From the NCBI GenBank assembly GCA_040386295.1, contig JAZKFR010000015.1:1-57259 (forward strand): DNA of 57,259 nucleotides. The letters are read 5' to 3'. Position 1 is the stretch's first letter. Every line of letters starts with the position of its first letter. Below are positions 8,710-16,579 of this stretch, piece after piece. Source of the DNA: JAZKFR01 sp040386295. GTDB taxonomy: Bacteria > Pseudomonadota > Gammaproteobacteria > Burkholderiales > Rhodocyclaceae. The notes under the pieces were generated by a model that did no database searches, had not been told where the DNA came from, and saw only the letters and a list, made by a program, of their open reading frames with translations. The translations under genes and the position numbers were made by a program.

Positions 8710-9373
8710 TTTTGGCGATTCCGTAGCTTAATCGATAGCGTTTTACGGCGGCTGCGTAGCGCTCAAAATCGGCCTGCTCGCTTAAGAAATACATTAAATC
8801 GTCTAAATCGGCGACGGCGATGACCGGTATTTGATAGCTTTGTTCGATTTCTTGTACTGCCGATAAGGCAGTCTTGCCTCGTTCCATACGGTCTAGCGCG
8901 ATCACCACGCCGCAGGGCGTTGCGCCAGCTTGCCGAATAAGCTCAACGGATTCACGTACCGATGTGCCTGCCGAAACGACATCGTCCACGATCAAAACAC
9001 GTCCGGCCAGCGGCGCACCGACCAGACTACCCCCTTCGCCATGATCTTTGGCTTCTTTACGGTTAAAGGTATAGGGCAAGTTATGTCCGGCTTGCGCAAG
9101 CGCAATGGCACAGGCTGAAACCAAGGGGATGCCTTTGTAAGCTGGGCCAAACAAGCCGTCGATGACGATACCGCTGGCGATGACGGTCTTGGCGTAGAAT
9201 TGCGCCAGCCGATTTAGCGAGTCGCCGTCGTTAAACAGACCTGCGTTAAAAAAGTAAGGCGACAGGCGCCCCGCTTTTGTCTCAAACTCACCGAAGCGTA
9301 ACGCACCTTGAGCCAGGGTGAAGGCAATAAATTCTTGGCGGAGATTCATTCGCTGTCTCGCATTGTCAAACAT
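8690..9373 (-). CDS. pyrE: orotate phosphoribosyltransferase
   Basis: Pyrimidine biosynthesis enzyme that joins orotate and PRPP to give orotidine 5'-phosphate. The PRPP-binding loop VLIVDDVVSAGTS is intact near residue 130, and the N-terminal FGEFETKAGR and SPYFFNAG signatures are clear. Its 227 residues fit the family. The ATG at 9371-9373 has an AAGG site five bases upstream; the family-like MNLRQEFI begins eight codons later and could also be used, but has a poorer ribosome site. It is divergent from xthA with a 40-base gap. Confidence 0.95.
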   Translation of the reverse strand: MFDNARQRMNLRQEFIAFTLAQGALRFGEFETKAGRLSPYFFNAGLFNDGDSLNRLAQFYAKTVIASGIVIDGLFGPAYKGIPLVSACAIALAQAGHNLPYTFNRKEAKDHGEGGSLVGAPLAGRVLIVDDVVSAGTSVRESVELIRQAGATPCGVVIALDRMERGKTALSAVQEIEQSYQIPVIAVADLDDLMYFLSEQADFERYAAAVKRYRLSYGIAKNADQNN

Positions 9374-9413
9374 TAAAACCTTGTATTAACGCCGTTTTCG
9401 GCATGGATTCTGC

Positions 9414-10199
9414 ATGTTACGCATCATCACTTTAAATCTCAACGGCATTCGTTCGGCTTGGCGCAAAGAAGCGCCAGCTTGGCTGCTGGCGCAGCACGCC
9501 GATGTCATTTGTTTGCAAGAAATCAAAGCACAGGAGGCGGATCTCAGCCCCGAGATGAAAGCGCCGCCTGGTTTTCATGCTTACTATCATTGCGCAGAGA
9601 AAAAAGGCTATAGCGGTGTTGGTTTATGGTGCCGAAATCGGCCTGACGCAGTTTTCTCTGGCTTTGGCGACCCATTTTTTGACGCTGAAGGGCGTTATCT
9701 GCGTGCTGATTTTGGTAATTTGTCGGTGATTTCACTGTATGTGCCTTCGGGCGCCAGTTCGCCGGAGCGGCAGACGGCAAAATTTGCTTTTTTGGCCGCG
9801 TTTTATCCTTTGTTAGCCGATTTGGCGCGTAGCGGACGCGATTGTGTTGTCTGCGCCGATTGGAATATCGCACATCAAGAAATAGACCTTAAGAACTGGA
9901 AGAGCAATCGCAAGAATTCTGGTTTTTTGCCCGAAGAGCGCGCTTGGATGAGCCGTGTTTTGCACGAGGCGGGCTGGTCTGACGTTTACCGTGCGCTGCA
10001 TCCCACGGCAACAGAGGAAGCGTATACGTGGTGGTCGAACCGTGGGCAGGCTTGGGCAAACAATGTTGGTTGGCGTTTGGATTACCAACTGGCTACCCCG
10101 GCTTTAGCTGCTCGCGCGCGCTTCGCCAGCGTTTATAAGGCGCAACGCTTTTCTGACCATGCGCCTTTGTCTATCGAGTACGAGCATCCGGCGGTGTAA
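9414..10199 (+). CDS. xthA: exodeoxyribonuclease III / AP endonuclease
   Basis: DNA repair nuclease of the exonuclease-endonuclease-phosphatase family, cutting at abasic sites and digesting 3' ends. Motifs in order: N-terminal LNLNGIRSA, the metal-binding glutamate in CLQEIKAQEAD, DWNIAHQEIDLKNW, and the C-terminal RLDYQLATP and SDHAPLSIEY with the catalytic Asp-His pair. The product is 261 residues, the expected length. It starts at the ATG at 9414, 40 bases from divergent pyrE. It converges on flgN, about 90 bases beyond its stop. Confidence 0.95.
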   Translation: MLRIITLNLNGIRSAWRKEAPAWLLAQHADVICLQEIKAQEADLSPEMKAPPGFHAYYHCAEKKGYSGVGLWCRNRPDAVFSGFGDPFFDAEGRYLRADFGNLSVISLYVPSGASSPERQTAKFAFLAAFYPLLADLARSGRDCVVCADWNIAHQEIDLKNWKSNRKNSGFLPEERAWMSRVLHEAGWSDVYRALHPTATEEAYTWWSNRGQAWANNVGWRLDYQLATPALAARARFASVYKAQRFSDHAPLSIEYEHPAV

Positions 10200-10289
10200 T
10201 TGCGAGGCAATGTGATCGTCGTAGCAGATGTTTGTTGGCTTGGCTGGTGCCGTTTTGAGGGTTTGCCGCTTTGTCTCGAATGAGTTGGC

Positions 10290-10796
10290 TCAAACGCTGG
10301 CTTTGATGCGGCCACCGTTCGGCGGCGTGGTTTTGCCGTCGGCGTTATACAAATTGAAGCTGTTAGACGCGCTGTGTAGGGCGTCGAGTATGCGTGCGTT
10401 GTGTCGCATGCAGGTTTGAATCAGCAGGCCGTTGAGCCGATTTAGCTCGCGTGCTTCTGTCGCGAGAGCGACGGTTTCTTCCCAAGTGGCCTTGCTCTGA
10501 CTCCGATTTGGATTGCTCGCCAGCCAGTCAGTGATGCTCTGCTTAGCGTTACCGTCATTTTCGGCACAGAGCACAGCATTACGCTGAGCAGCCAGTGCGG
10601 CAAGCTCAAGCACTACCGACTCTTTTTTTGGCGTTAGATCTGCCAGTACTTCTTTGTCGACTTGGCTGAGTGCCGTTTGCTCTTGTTTTAACAGAGCAAG
10701 AAAACGTGCCAGCGCAGCACACTCCAACTTAATTGTGTCGTCTAAAGGTGCAAACTTAGGTGCAAGCTTATCTTGCGCCGTGCTTATGCTGGCCAT
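10290..10796 (-). CDS. flgN: flagella synthesis protein FlgN
   Basis: Export chaperone for the hook-filament junction proteins FlgK and FlgL. The 168-residue product is helical, with the FlgN-family arrangement: an N-terminal heptad-rich helix with the LTPKKE segment near residue 50, and a C-terminal amphipathic helix where FlgN binds its clients. Sequence conservation in this family is low, so the call leans on position directly after flgM on the same strand. The ATG is 17 bases beyond the flgM stop. Likely cotranscribed with flgM from the sigma-28 site at 11222-11248. Confidence 0.85.
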   Translation of the reverse strand: MASISTAQDKLAPKFAPLDDTIKLECAALARFLALLKQEQTALSQVDKEVLADLTPKKESVVLELAALAAQRNAVLCAENDGNAKQSITDWLASNPNRSQSKATWEETVALATEARELNRLNGLLIQTCMRHNARILDALHSASNSFNLYNADGKTTPPNGGRIKASV

Positions 10797-10813
10797 GCTA
10801 TTGCCGCCAGGGG

Positions 10814-11179
10814 CTAATGCGCCGTACTGCTGAGGCTGGGGCGTTCGCTGGCGAGCATATCTTGTGTGGATTTGATCAGGCTGCTGGCGATTGCTTCGGC
10901 GTTAATCGTGAAACGCCCTTCGTCGATGGCTCTTTTGATTTCCGCGACGCGTTCGACGTTGAACGGTTGGGCATCGTTTGTGGCGCTGAGTTGTGCCGAC
11001 AGATCGCTCAGTTGAACGCTGTTGTTGCCGTTGCTTGTGGCGCGTGTTGCGTCCGCCGGAGCGGTATTGGCCGAACCGGCGCTTTTTGTGTTTTCCGTTG
11101 CCCGTTCGCTCGAGCGCGTCCCGCGTGTTTCACTGTTGCGGGGACTTCCACTGGGTTTGATGCTGTCGTCAATGTTCAT
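10814..11179 (-). CDS. flgM: anti-sigma-28 factor FlgM
   Basis: Binds and inhibits FliA (sigma-28) until it is exported through the completed hook-basal body. The protein has 121 residues: a disordered serine-, threonine- and asparagine-rich first half including an RGTRSSERAT stretch, and the conserved C-terminal sigma-binding part (VERVAEIKRAIDEGRFTI, about residues 78-95). The N-terminal half is longer than in enteric FlgM. AGAGG lies seven bases upstream of the ATG. The gene is preceded by a very good FliA promoter, giving the usual feedback loop. Confidence 0.93.
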   Translation of the reverse strand: MNIDDSIKPSGSPRNSETRGTRSSERATENTKSAGSANTAPADATRATSNGNNSVQLSDLSAQLSATNDAQPFNVERVAEIKRAIDEGRFTINAEAIASSLIKSTQDMLASERPSLSSTAH

Positions 11180-11221
11180 GATGCGGCCTCTTATCTTTCG
11201 ATGGATCTCTATGTATAGGAC

Positions 11222-11248
11222 TGAACGGCAATATACGCAGAAACTTTA
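11222..11248 (-). promoter_or_regulatory. sigma-28 (FliA) promoter of flgMN
   Basis: Read on the minus strand: TAAAGTTT, an 11-base spacer, then GCCGTTCA. The known FliA consensus is TAAAGTTT-N11-GCCGATAA, so the -35 element matches 8 of 8, the spacing is exact and the -10 matches 6 of 8. It lies 43 bases upstream of the flgM start codon. Confidence 0.85.
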
Positions 11249-11352
11249 GCACTATATTTTGCGCTACGGCTTTTTATTGTGCTGCATTCGCGGCTGGCAT
11301 GGTCGATGGGTTGAGATGGTCGAAATCCTGGCGCGCGGCCAGCGCGCAGTGA

Positions 11353-11756
11353 TCACTTCTTTCTCCTGAAAACGGTTCGATAATTGCCGCGCCCATCGCC
11401 GACTGGCCTTGGTCTGAGGACAAGATTTAAGAGTAATTCAGCATCTGGGTTTGTGCTTTCACGGTAGTAGTCAGCCGGTGTTTTGCGCTGAGCATCGGCT
11501 GAAGGGGTGTCGCCTCTAGAGTTATAACAAATCTCTGGTACTAATTCCGAATCGCGAATGATTAGCTGTTCAATGATGTTTGTATGACCCAAAGCGGCTG
11601 CAATGTGCAGAGGTGTCCTACCCTCATCATCCCTAGGCCTCAGGGTGTCGGGGCTGATCGTGACCTGTTTTAGGAGGTCAATCTGATTTTTTCTAAAGCC
11701 CTATGCACCCAGGTTTGATTGTTCACGCCATGTTGCCATATCAACTTGTCGACTAA
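11353..11756 (-). pseudogene. decayed ankyrin-repeat protein gene
   Basis: On the minus strand the frame from about 11700 to 11353 encodes a textbook ankyrin repeat (DEGRTPLHIAAALGHTN, then IIEQLI), followed by a second weaker repeat (RKTPADYY...AELLLNLVL) and a basic tail ending RRKK. Upstream, the neighbouring frame from 11756 reads LVDKLIWQHGVNNQTW and then VHRALEK; it joins the repeat frame if one A is added to the run of six A near 11690. So there is a single-base frameshift, and further stops (TGA at 11757-11759) close the upstream side. No start codon with a ribosome site is seen. The remnant lies between flgM and flgA, normally neighbours, so it is an intruder in the flagellar cluster. 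Ankyrin proteins are often effectors in host-associated bacteria; function here is lost or unknown. Confidence 0.75.
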
Positions 11757-11859
11757 TCAGGGAACGCAATTAGGCTGTTGCGGTCACATAACAGCGCTTA
11801 ATTAAGGCGTGCTGGCGTCAAGACAATGCGATGTTTTGCACCCTGAGTGATCAATGCGG

Positions 11860-12585
11860 CTAATAGGAAACCTCAACGATGCCGCCAGTCCGGGCGGTGC
11901 CGCTGATGGCTTGTCCGCTCTGTACGCGAACTTGCACGAGTTGGCCGTTGACCGCGTTGTTTAAGGCGCTGCCTTCACTGCTGACGCTGAAACTGCTGCT
12001 TGGGTTGGCTGAATTGGCGGCGCTGTTTTTGGATACGAGTTTGACGCGCTGTCCCTGTTGTACCGCCCAGGGCTCGATGAGTTGCTCTGCGCGCAAGGGT
12101 TGGCCGGCGGCAAGGCTGTGTTTCATGGTTTTGCCTAGCGCTTGAGCGGGTTCGGTGATGACGCTAGTCGGCAGTGTGTTGAGGTCGCCGTTGCGTACGA
12201 CAAAATCGTCGGCGTTGATCAACTTGCCCGCGCCGAGGGCTTTTGCCGCCAGTAAATATTTGCCCGAGATGCTGACTTGTACAGGGACGTAGACCGTCCA
12301 GCTTGCGGGCGCCAGACAGCGCACGCCGACCGTGCTTTGTCCCCACAAGCGCGTACCGTGCGGTAGAAAGGGTTCAAATGCGCTGCATGGCGCCAGCTGT
12401 ACGCGCGGGTCTAGGGCGCCAATGCTGTAGCGCACTTTGCCAGGGAGACCCTGGGTTTGCGTTTGGAGATAGTCGTCGAGCACGCTTTTCAGCGTTATTT
12501 CAGCCAGGGCGAGGGGCGGGGCGAGCACTAGCTGTACGACCAAGCAGGTGCGTAAGCTGCGCATTAAGGTGGCGTGAAGGTTCAT
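11860..12585 (-). CDS. flgA: flagellar basal body P-ring formation chaperone FlgA
   Basis: Periplasmic chaperone that assists FlgI polymerisation into the P ring. From the ATG at 12583-12585 the product is 241 residues with a signal peptide ending LALA near residue 28. The SAF-type C-terminal region is clear: PVQVSISGKYLLAAKAL, then LAAGQPLRAEQLI and the terminal GQAISGTARTGGIVEV. A longer frame to 12708 adds an arginine- and lysine-rich stretch unlike any signal peptide, so I reject that start; an ATG seven codons further in is also possible. It is divergent from flgB, and flanked downstream by the ankyrin remnant. Confidence 0.92.
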   Translation of the reverse strand: MNLHATLMRSLRTCLVVQLVLAPPLALAEITLKSVLDDYLQTQTQGLPGKVRYSIGALDPRVQLAPCSAFEPFLPHGTRLWGQSTVGVRCLAPASWTVYVPVQVSISGKYLLAAKALGAGKLINADDFVVRNGDLNTLPTSVITEPAQALGKTMKHSLAAGQPLRAEQLIEPWAVQQGQRVKLVSKNSAANSANPSSSFSVSSEGSALNNAVNGQLVQVRVQSGQAISGTARTGGIVEVSY

Positions 12586-12622
12586 CCGAGCATTGTGCCT
12601 GATCGCCCAGGCTTTTGCTTTT

Positions 12623-12637
12623 CGGCAAGATTTGCCG
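12623..12637. repeat. inverted repeat in the flgA-flgB intergenic region
   Basis: Perfect 6-3-6 inverted repeat CGGCAA-GAT-TTGCCG, about 40 bases upstream of flgA and 155 bases upstream of the flgB sigma-54 site. It is placed where an activator or repressor of the divergent flagellar operons might bind, but I recognise no specific regulator consensus. Confidence 0.35.
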
Positions 12638-12791
12638 CTTTCCCGGCATGACGGCAATTGAGCCTGTTGGCTTGCTGTTTCCATCACGCCCAGCGTGGCA
12701 CCCCACAATCATTTTCTCCGTTATGGCTTGGTCTTGCCAGAACTGCGTTTGCGCCTTGTTTTGGACGTTTCTTCAGAGCTGACTGCGCACC

Positions 12792-12806
12792 TGGCATGGC
12801 TATTGC
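12792..12806 (+). promoter_or_regulatory. sigma-54 (RpoN) promoter of flgBCDEFGHIJ
   Basis: TGGCATG-GCTA-TTGC. The RpoN consensus is TGGCACG-N4-TTGC; this site differs only at one base (T for C) and keeps the required GG and GC at exact spacing. Transcription would begin near 12818, just before the flgB start at 12845. A sigma-54 activator of the FleR/FlrC type is encoded at 39981-41336. Confidence 0.82.
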
Positions 12807-12844
12807 GATGGCTTCAAGCGTGAACTTTTTTGATTGGATTGATT

Positions 12845-13255
12845 GTGTCGAGCAAGTTAGATCAAGCCTTGTTTGTTCAGCAACAGGCCATGAACTTACG
12901 GGGACAACGGCAAAAGGTGTTGGCCAGCAATATTGCGAATGCCGATACGCCGGGCTACCAGGCGCGCGATTTTGATTTTTCAAACGCTTTGGCCAATGCA
13001 GTGTCTGGGCGTGGGCAAGGTGGGTTGGCTCTGGCGATGAGCGCCACCGGGCATATGCAAACGACGAATACCCGAGCTGCACCGACGCAGCCTGTTTTGA
13101 TGTATCGGCCAGCGGTGCAGGCAAGCTTGGATAACAACACGGTTGATCTGGACGTTGAGCGTGCGAACTTTGCCGAGAACAGCGTGCAATATGAGGCGAG
13201 CATGACGTTCATCTCGCATCAAATCAAAATGTTGTTATCCGCAACGCAAAATTAA
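12845..13255 (+). CDS. flgB: flagellar basal body rod protein FlgB
   Basis: Proximal rod subunit. The N-terminal rod motif SNIANADTPGYQARDF is present at about 30-45 and the C-terminal helix NSVQYEASMTFI is typical. There is no ATG at the family start: the frame opens with TTG at 12830 or 12839 or GTG at 12845. I use the GTG, which gives MSSKLDQALFVQQQ, closest to other FlgB proteins (136 residues). The ribosome site is weak. It is the first gene of flgBCDEFGHIJ and directly follows the sigma-54 promoter. Confidence 0.93.
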   Translation: MSSKLDQALFVQQQAMNLRGQRQKVLASNIANADTPGYQARDFDFSNALANAVSGRGQGGLALAMSATGHMQTTNTRAAPTQPVLMYRPAVQASLDNNTVDLDVERANFAENSVQYEASMTFISHQIKMLLSATQN

Positions 13256-13266
13256 GGCGACCACTG

Positions 13267-13681
13267 ATGAGTACCTTTGACGTTTTTGAGATTGCCGGCA
13301 GCGCGATGAAGGCGCAGTCGATACGACTCAATGCGGTGGCGAGCAATATGGCGAATGCGGAAAGTGTGAGCGGACCGACGGGCAAGCCGTATCGTCCGAA
13401 GCACGTAGTGTTTGAGTCTGCACCGGTGGGTGCGGGGGGTGCGGGTGTACGCGTCAAACAGGTGATCGAAGATCCGCGTCCACCGCGTTTGGTTTATGAG
13501 CCGCACAACCCGATTGCCGACGAACAGNNNNNNNNNNCAGGGTTATGTGCAGATGCCGAACGTCGATGCGGTCGAGTCCATGGTCGACATGATGTCCGCC
13601 TCACGCGCTTATCAAGCAAACGCAGATTTGATTTTGACCGAGCAAAAAATGTTGAGCAAAGCGCTGACCTTGGGTCAGTAA
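13267..13681 (+). CDS. flgC: flagellar basal body rod protein FlgC (split by assembly gap)
   Basis: Proximal rod subunit. The 5' part (87 codons) carries ASNMANAESVSGPTGKPY and ends YEPHNPIADEQ; the 3' part after the gap reads QGYVQMPNV and ends in the typical C-terminal helix with SASRAYQAN. The ten N at 13528-13537 shift the frame, but the flanks both show CAG in frame. If the contig ends simply overlap by those three bases, the joined protein reads DEQGYVQMPNV without loss and has about 132 residues, the normal FlgC length. So the break is almost certainly an artefact. Confidence 0.92.
13528..13537. other. assembly gap (10 N) in flgC
   Basis: Run of ten N. Flanking bases both give an in-frame CAG codon, suggesting that the contigs overlap and that no sequence is really missing. 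Confidence 0.95.
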
Positions 13682-13696
13682 TCTGAGGAGGATGTG

Positions 13697-14392
13697 ATGA
13701 GTACGAATAGCGCGGTAGACGTTCTTGCCAGTTCAAACAGCACGACCCAAGCCAAGGCAGCGAATGCAGCAGCTAAGGGTGCGGTAGGCACGGGAAATTC
13801 AGCGCAAGAAATTCAGAATCGGTTTTTAACCATGCTGGTGACTCAGCTGAAAAATCAAGATCCTTTAAATCCAATGGATAACGGCCAGGTGACCAGTCAG
13901 TTATCGCAAATCAGCACGGTGAGCGGGATTGAGAAACTCAATACTTCTTTAGGCCAATTGCTTGACGTTTATAACAGTAGCCAGGCGATCCAGGCTGCCG
14001 GAATGATTGGTAAGAGCGCCATGGTGTCGGGCTCACAAATGGTTTTGCAGGGTGGGCAAGCGGTGGGCGGAGTTTCGCTATCGAGCGCGGCAGATAAGGT
14101 CAGCGTCACGGTGCTCGACGCTAGCGGCAACGTGGTGCAAACCGAAGATTTAGGCGCCCGCCCAGCAGGTGTTTTTGGCTTTGTTTGGGACGGCGCTAAT
14201 GCGCTAAATCAAACCTCGCCGGACGGGCTGTACCACTTTAAGGTGACGGCGACGCAGGGCGGCAAAGAGCTTGCTGCCAGTCCCTTACAAATCGGCAGCG
14301 TGCTCGCGGTGACGCGTTCAGGCAACGGTTTTCAGCTTGATCTGGGCGCGTTCGGCACCGTTGATTTCAAGGATGTACAACAAATTCTTTAG
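13697..14392 (+). CDS. flgD: flagellar hook assembly scaffold FlgD
   Basis: Hook cap that guides FlgE polymerisation and is discarded afterwards. Product of 231 residues: the conserved N-terminal block NRFLTMLVTQLKNQDPLNP at about 45-63, MDNGQVTSQLSQIST next, then the FlgD Ig-like and tudor-like domains ending with the LGAFGTVDFKDV region. GAGGAGG is six bases before the ATG at 13697, which decides this start over the GTG one codon earlier. Third gene of the flgBCDEFGHIJ operon. Confidence 0.96.
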   Translation: MSTNSAVDVLASSNSTTQAKAANAAAKGAVGTGNSAQEIQNRFLTMLVTQLKNQDPLNPMDNGQVTSQLSQISTVSGIEKLNTSLGQLLDVYNSSQAIQAAGMIGKSAMVSGSQMVLQGGQAVGGVSLSSAADKVSVTVLDASGNVVQTEDLGARPAGVFGFVWDGANALNQTSPDGLYHFKVTATQGGKELAASPLQIGSVLAVTRSGNGFQLDLGAFGTVDFKDVQQIL

Positions 14393-14438
14393 GCGCTGCT
14401 TGGGCCGTACCGATTGTTTTTTAGGCTAGGGGTAAAAA

Positions 14439-15749
14439 ATGTCATCACAACAGGGTCTTAGTGGTCTGAATGCCGCGTCTCAGGAACTAGATGTACTCGG
14501 CAACAACATCGCCAACGTCGCAACAGTGGGATACAAAGCGTCAGAGATCCATTTCTCAGATGTGTTTGCCGCATCGCTTAGCGGCTCTGGCGCGTCGCCG
14601 ATTGGTACCGGGGTTAAGACGGCCAATATCGTGCAGCAGTTTTCGCAGGGCAATATCTCGGCAACCAATAATCCATTGGATCTGGCGATCAATGGCGGGG
14701 GCTTTTTTCGTGTCGACATCAACGGGACTTCGCACTACACGCGTAACGGCCAGTTCCAGATGGATCGCAATGGTTTCATTGTCAATGATGGCGGTGCGAA
14801 GCTCTCCGGTTTCCCGGTTAACTCGTCTGGGGTGTTAGATCCTTCTGCTCCAGGGGTGTTGCAAATTAGCACCGACGATATTCCTGCTGTAGCCACTGGA
14901 GCGTCAGTCGGGGGCACTTTTCAGGGGGTCAAAGCGAGCGTTAATCTCGATGCGCGTGAAAGTGTGCTGGGGACTTGGGCGAACGGCCCAGCCACCGGCA
15001 TGGCGACGCCCGTAACAACCACCTACAACTATTCAACTGCCGTCACGGTCTTTGATTCGCAGGGTATTCCGCACAATTTAACGATGTATTTCGAGAAGGC
15101 GGCGGCGAACAGTTGGAATGTGCGCGCCAACGTTGATGGCACGACGAATCAGCGTGTTTCGCTGACGCCGACCGCCGCTGGTCAGCTCGGCGGACCCCTT
15201 GGCTTTAGCACCTCTGGCGTTCTGACGACCAATAGCACGATTAGCTGCAGCATTGATCTGGCCGGTGTGATGACCGATTTAGGCGGCTCAAACAGTGCTG
15301 CAACGCCTTTGGTTTTTGACGTTGATTTCACGGGGAGTACGCAGTTCGGTAATACCTCGGGCACCAATGCTTTAGAGCAAGACGGCTATTCCTCAGGCAG
15401 TTTCAGTGGCTTAGGCATTAGCAAAGACGGCTTGATTCAGGGTAAGTACAGCAATGGCCAATCGCGTTTGCTAGGCCAAGTCTTGCTCGCCAACTTCCCT
15501 AACCTGAATGGTTTGGCGCCAGAAGGGAATAATTTGTGGGCGGAGACCTCGGCTTCTGGTCTGGCGTTATTAGGTGCGCCCACGAGCGGACGTTTTGGCA
15601 GCTTGCAGTCGTCTTCGGTTGAGGAGTCGAACACCGATATGACCGGGCAGTTGGTGCGCATGATTACGGCGCAACGCAATTACCAGGCGAATGCGCAGAC
15701 GATCAAAACACAAGACCAGATCGCGCAAACGCTGATCAATTTGCGTTGA
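14439..15749 (+). CDS. flgE: flagellar hook protein FlgE
   Basis: Structural subunit of the hook. 436 residues with the N-terminal axial motif LGNNIANVATVGYKASE (about 20-36), the NPLDLAINGGGFF segment near residue 80, central hook domains, and the C-terminal NTDMTGQLVRMITAQRNYQ helix. An AGGGG ribosome site precedes the ATG at 14439. The length is close to that of FlgE in other betaproteobacteria. Follows flgD by 46 bases. Confidence 0.96.
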   Translation: MSSQQGLSGLNAASQELDVLGNNIANVATVGYKASEIHFSDVFAASLSGSGASPIGTGVKTANIVQQFSQGNISATNNPLDLAINGGGFFRVDINGTSHYTRNGQFQMDRNGFIVNDGGAKLSGFPVNSSGVLDPSAPGVLQISTDDIPAVATGASVGGTFQGVKASVNLDARESVLGTWANGPATGMATPVTTTYNYSTAVTVFDSQGIPHNLTMYFEKAAANSWNVRANVDGTTNQRVSLTPTAAGQLGGPLGFSTSGVLTTNSTISCSIDLAGVMTDLGGSNSAATPLVFDVDFTGSTQFGNTSGTNALEQDGYSSGSFSGLGISKDGLIQGKYSNGQSRLLGQVLLANFPNLNGLAPEGNNLWAETSASGLALLGAPTSGRFGSLQSSSVEESNTDMTGQLVRMITAQRNYQANAQTIKTQDQIAQTLINLR

Positions 15750-15821
15750 TCTTCGGCGCTGTTTATCCCTTTTTAACGAGCTGGTGATGCAGACGATCCG
15801 CCCAGTGAGGAGCAGTCATCG

Positions 15822-16562
15822 ATGGATCATTTGATTTATACCGCCATGAGCGGCGCCAAACAGGCCTTCTCGCGCCAAGCTGGGGTGGCGCAAAGCTTGG
15901 CCAACGCCACGACGACGGGCTACCGTGACATTGTCAAAGCGTTTCGTGCTGTGTCGGTGCAGGGCGCTGGTTTGCCTACGCGCGCCTTTGTCGTCGAAAC
16001 CTCTTCTTCCGGTTTGTTTGAGCCTGGCCCGATGATTTCGACGGGGCGTCCGCTCGATGTTGCGGTGCAAGGCGCTGGTTGGATTGCGGTGCAAGGGGCG
16101 GACGGGAACGAGGCCTATACCCGTGCTGGCAATTTGCAGCCGAACGCCAACGGACAGTTGCAAACGGCGGCTGGCTTTAACGTGCTGGGTGAGGATGGTG
16201 CACTGACCTTGCCGCCAGACAGCCGTGTGCTGATTGCAGCGGACGGTACGGTGTCGGCGATTCCCTTGTTCGGTGTGCCGAACAATGTCAGCGTGGTTGG
16301 GCGAATCAAGCTGGTCAATCCGCCTGAAGCAGATTTGCTGCGCGGTGCCGATGGCTTGTTCCGTCTCAAAAGCGGTACGCCAGCAGATGCTGACGCCAAC
16401 GTTAAGCTGGCGTCAGAAACCTTAGAAGGCAGCAATGTGAATTCGGTCAGATCGATGATCGACATGATCGGCGCGGCACGCTTCTTCGATATGCAGATGA
16501 AGGTGATCAAAGCGGCTGACGAAAACGCCAATAAGGCTGGACAACTCCTCACTGCACGTTAA
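15822..16562 (+). CDS. flgF: flagellar basal body rod protein FlgF
   Basis: Distal-rod/proximal-rod adaptor. 246 residues starting MDHLIYTAMSGAKQ, the usual FlgF beginning. The central RPLDVAVQGAGWIAVQ segment and the C-terminal NVNSVRSMIDMIGAARFFD are family markers. It lacks the extended C-terminal helix seen in FlgG, as expected. It is 72 bases beyond flgE and 17 bases before flgG in the same operon. Confidence 0.95.
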   Translation: MDHLIYTAMSGAKQAFSRQAGVAQSLANATTTGYRDIVKAFRAVSVQGAGLPTRAFVVETSSSGLFEPGPMISTGRPLDVAVQGAGWIAVQGADGNEAYTRAGNLQPNANGQLQTAAGFNVLGEDGALTLPPDSRVLIAADGTVSAIPLFGVPNNVSVVGRIKLVNPPEADLLRGADGLFRLKSGTPADADANVKLASETLEGSNVNSVRSMIDMIGAARFFDMQMKVIKAADENANKAGQLLTAR

Positions 16563-16579
16563 AACAAGAGTACACAACT

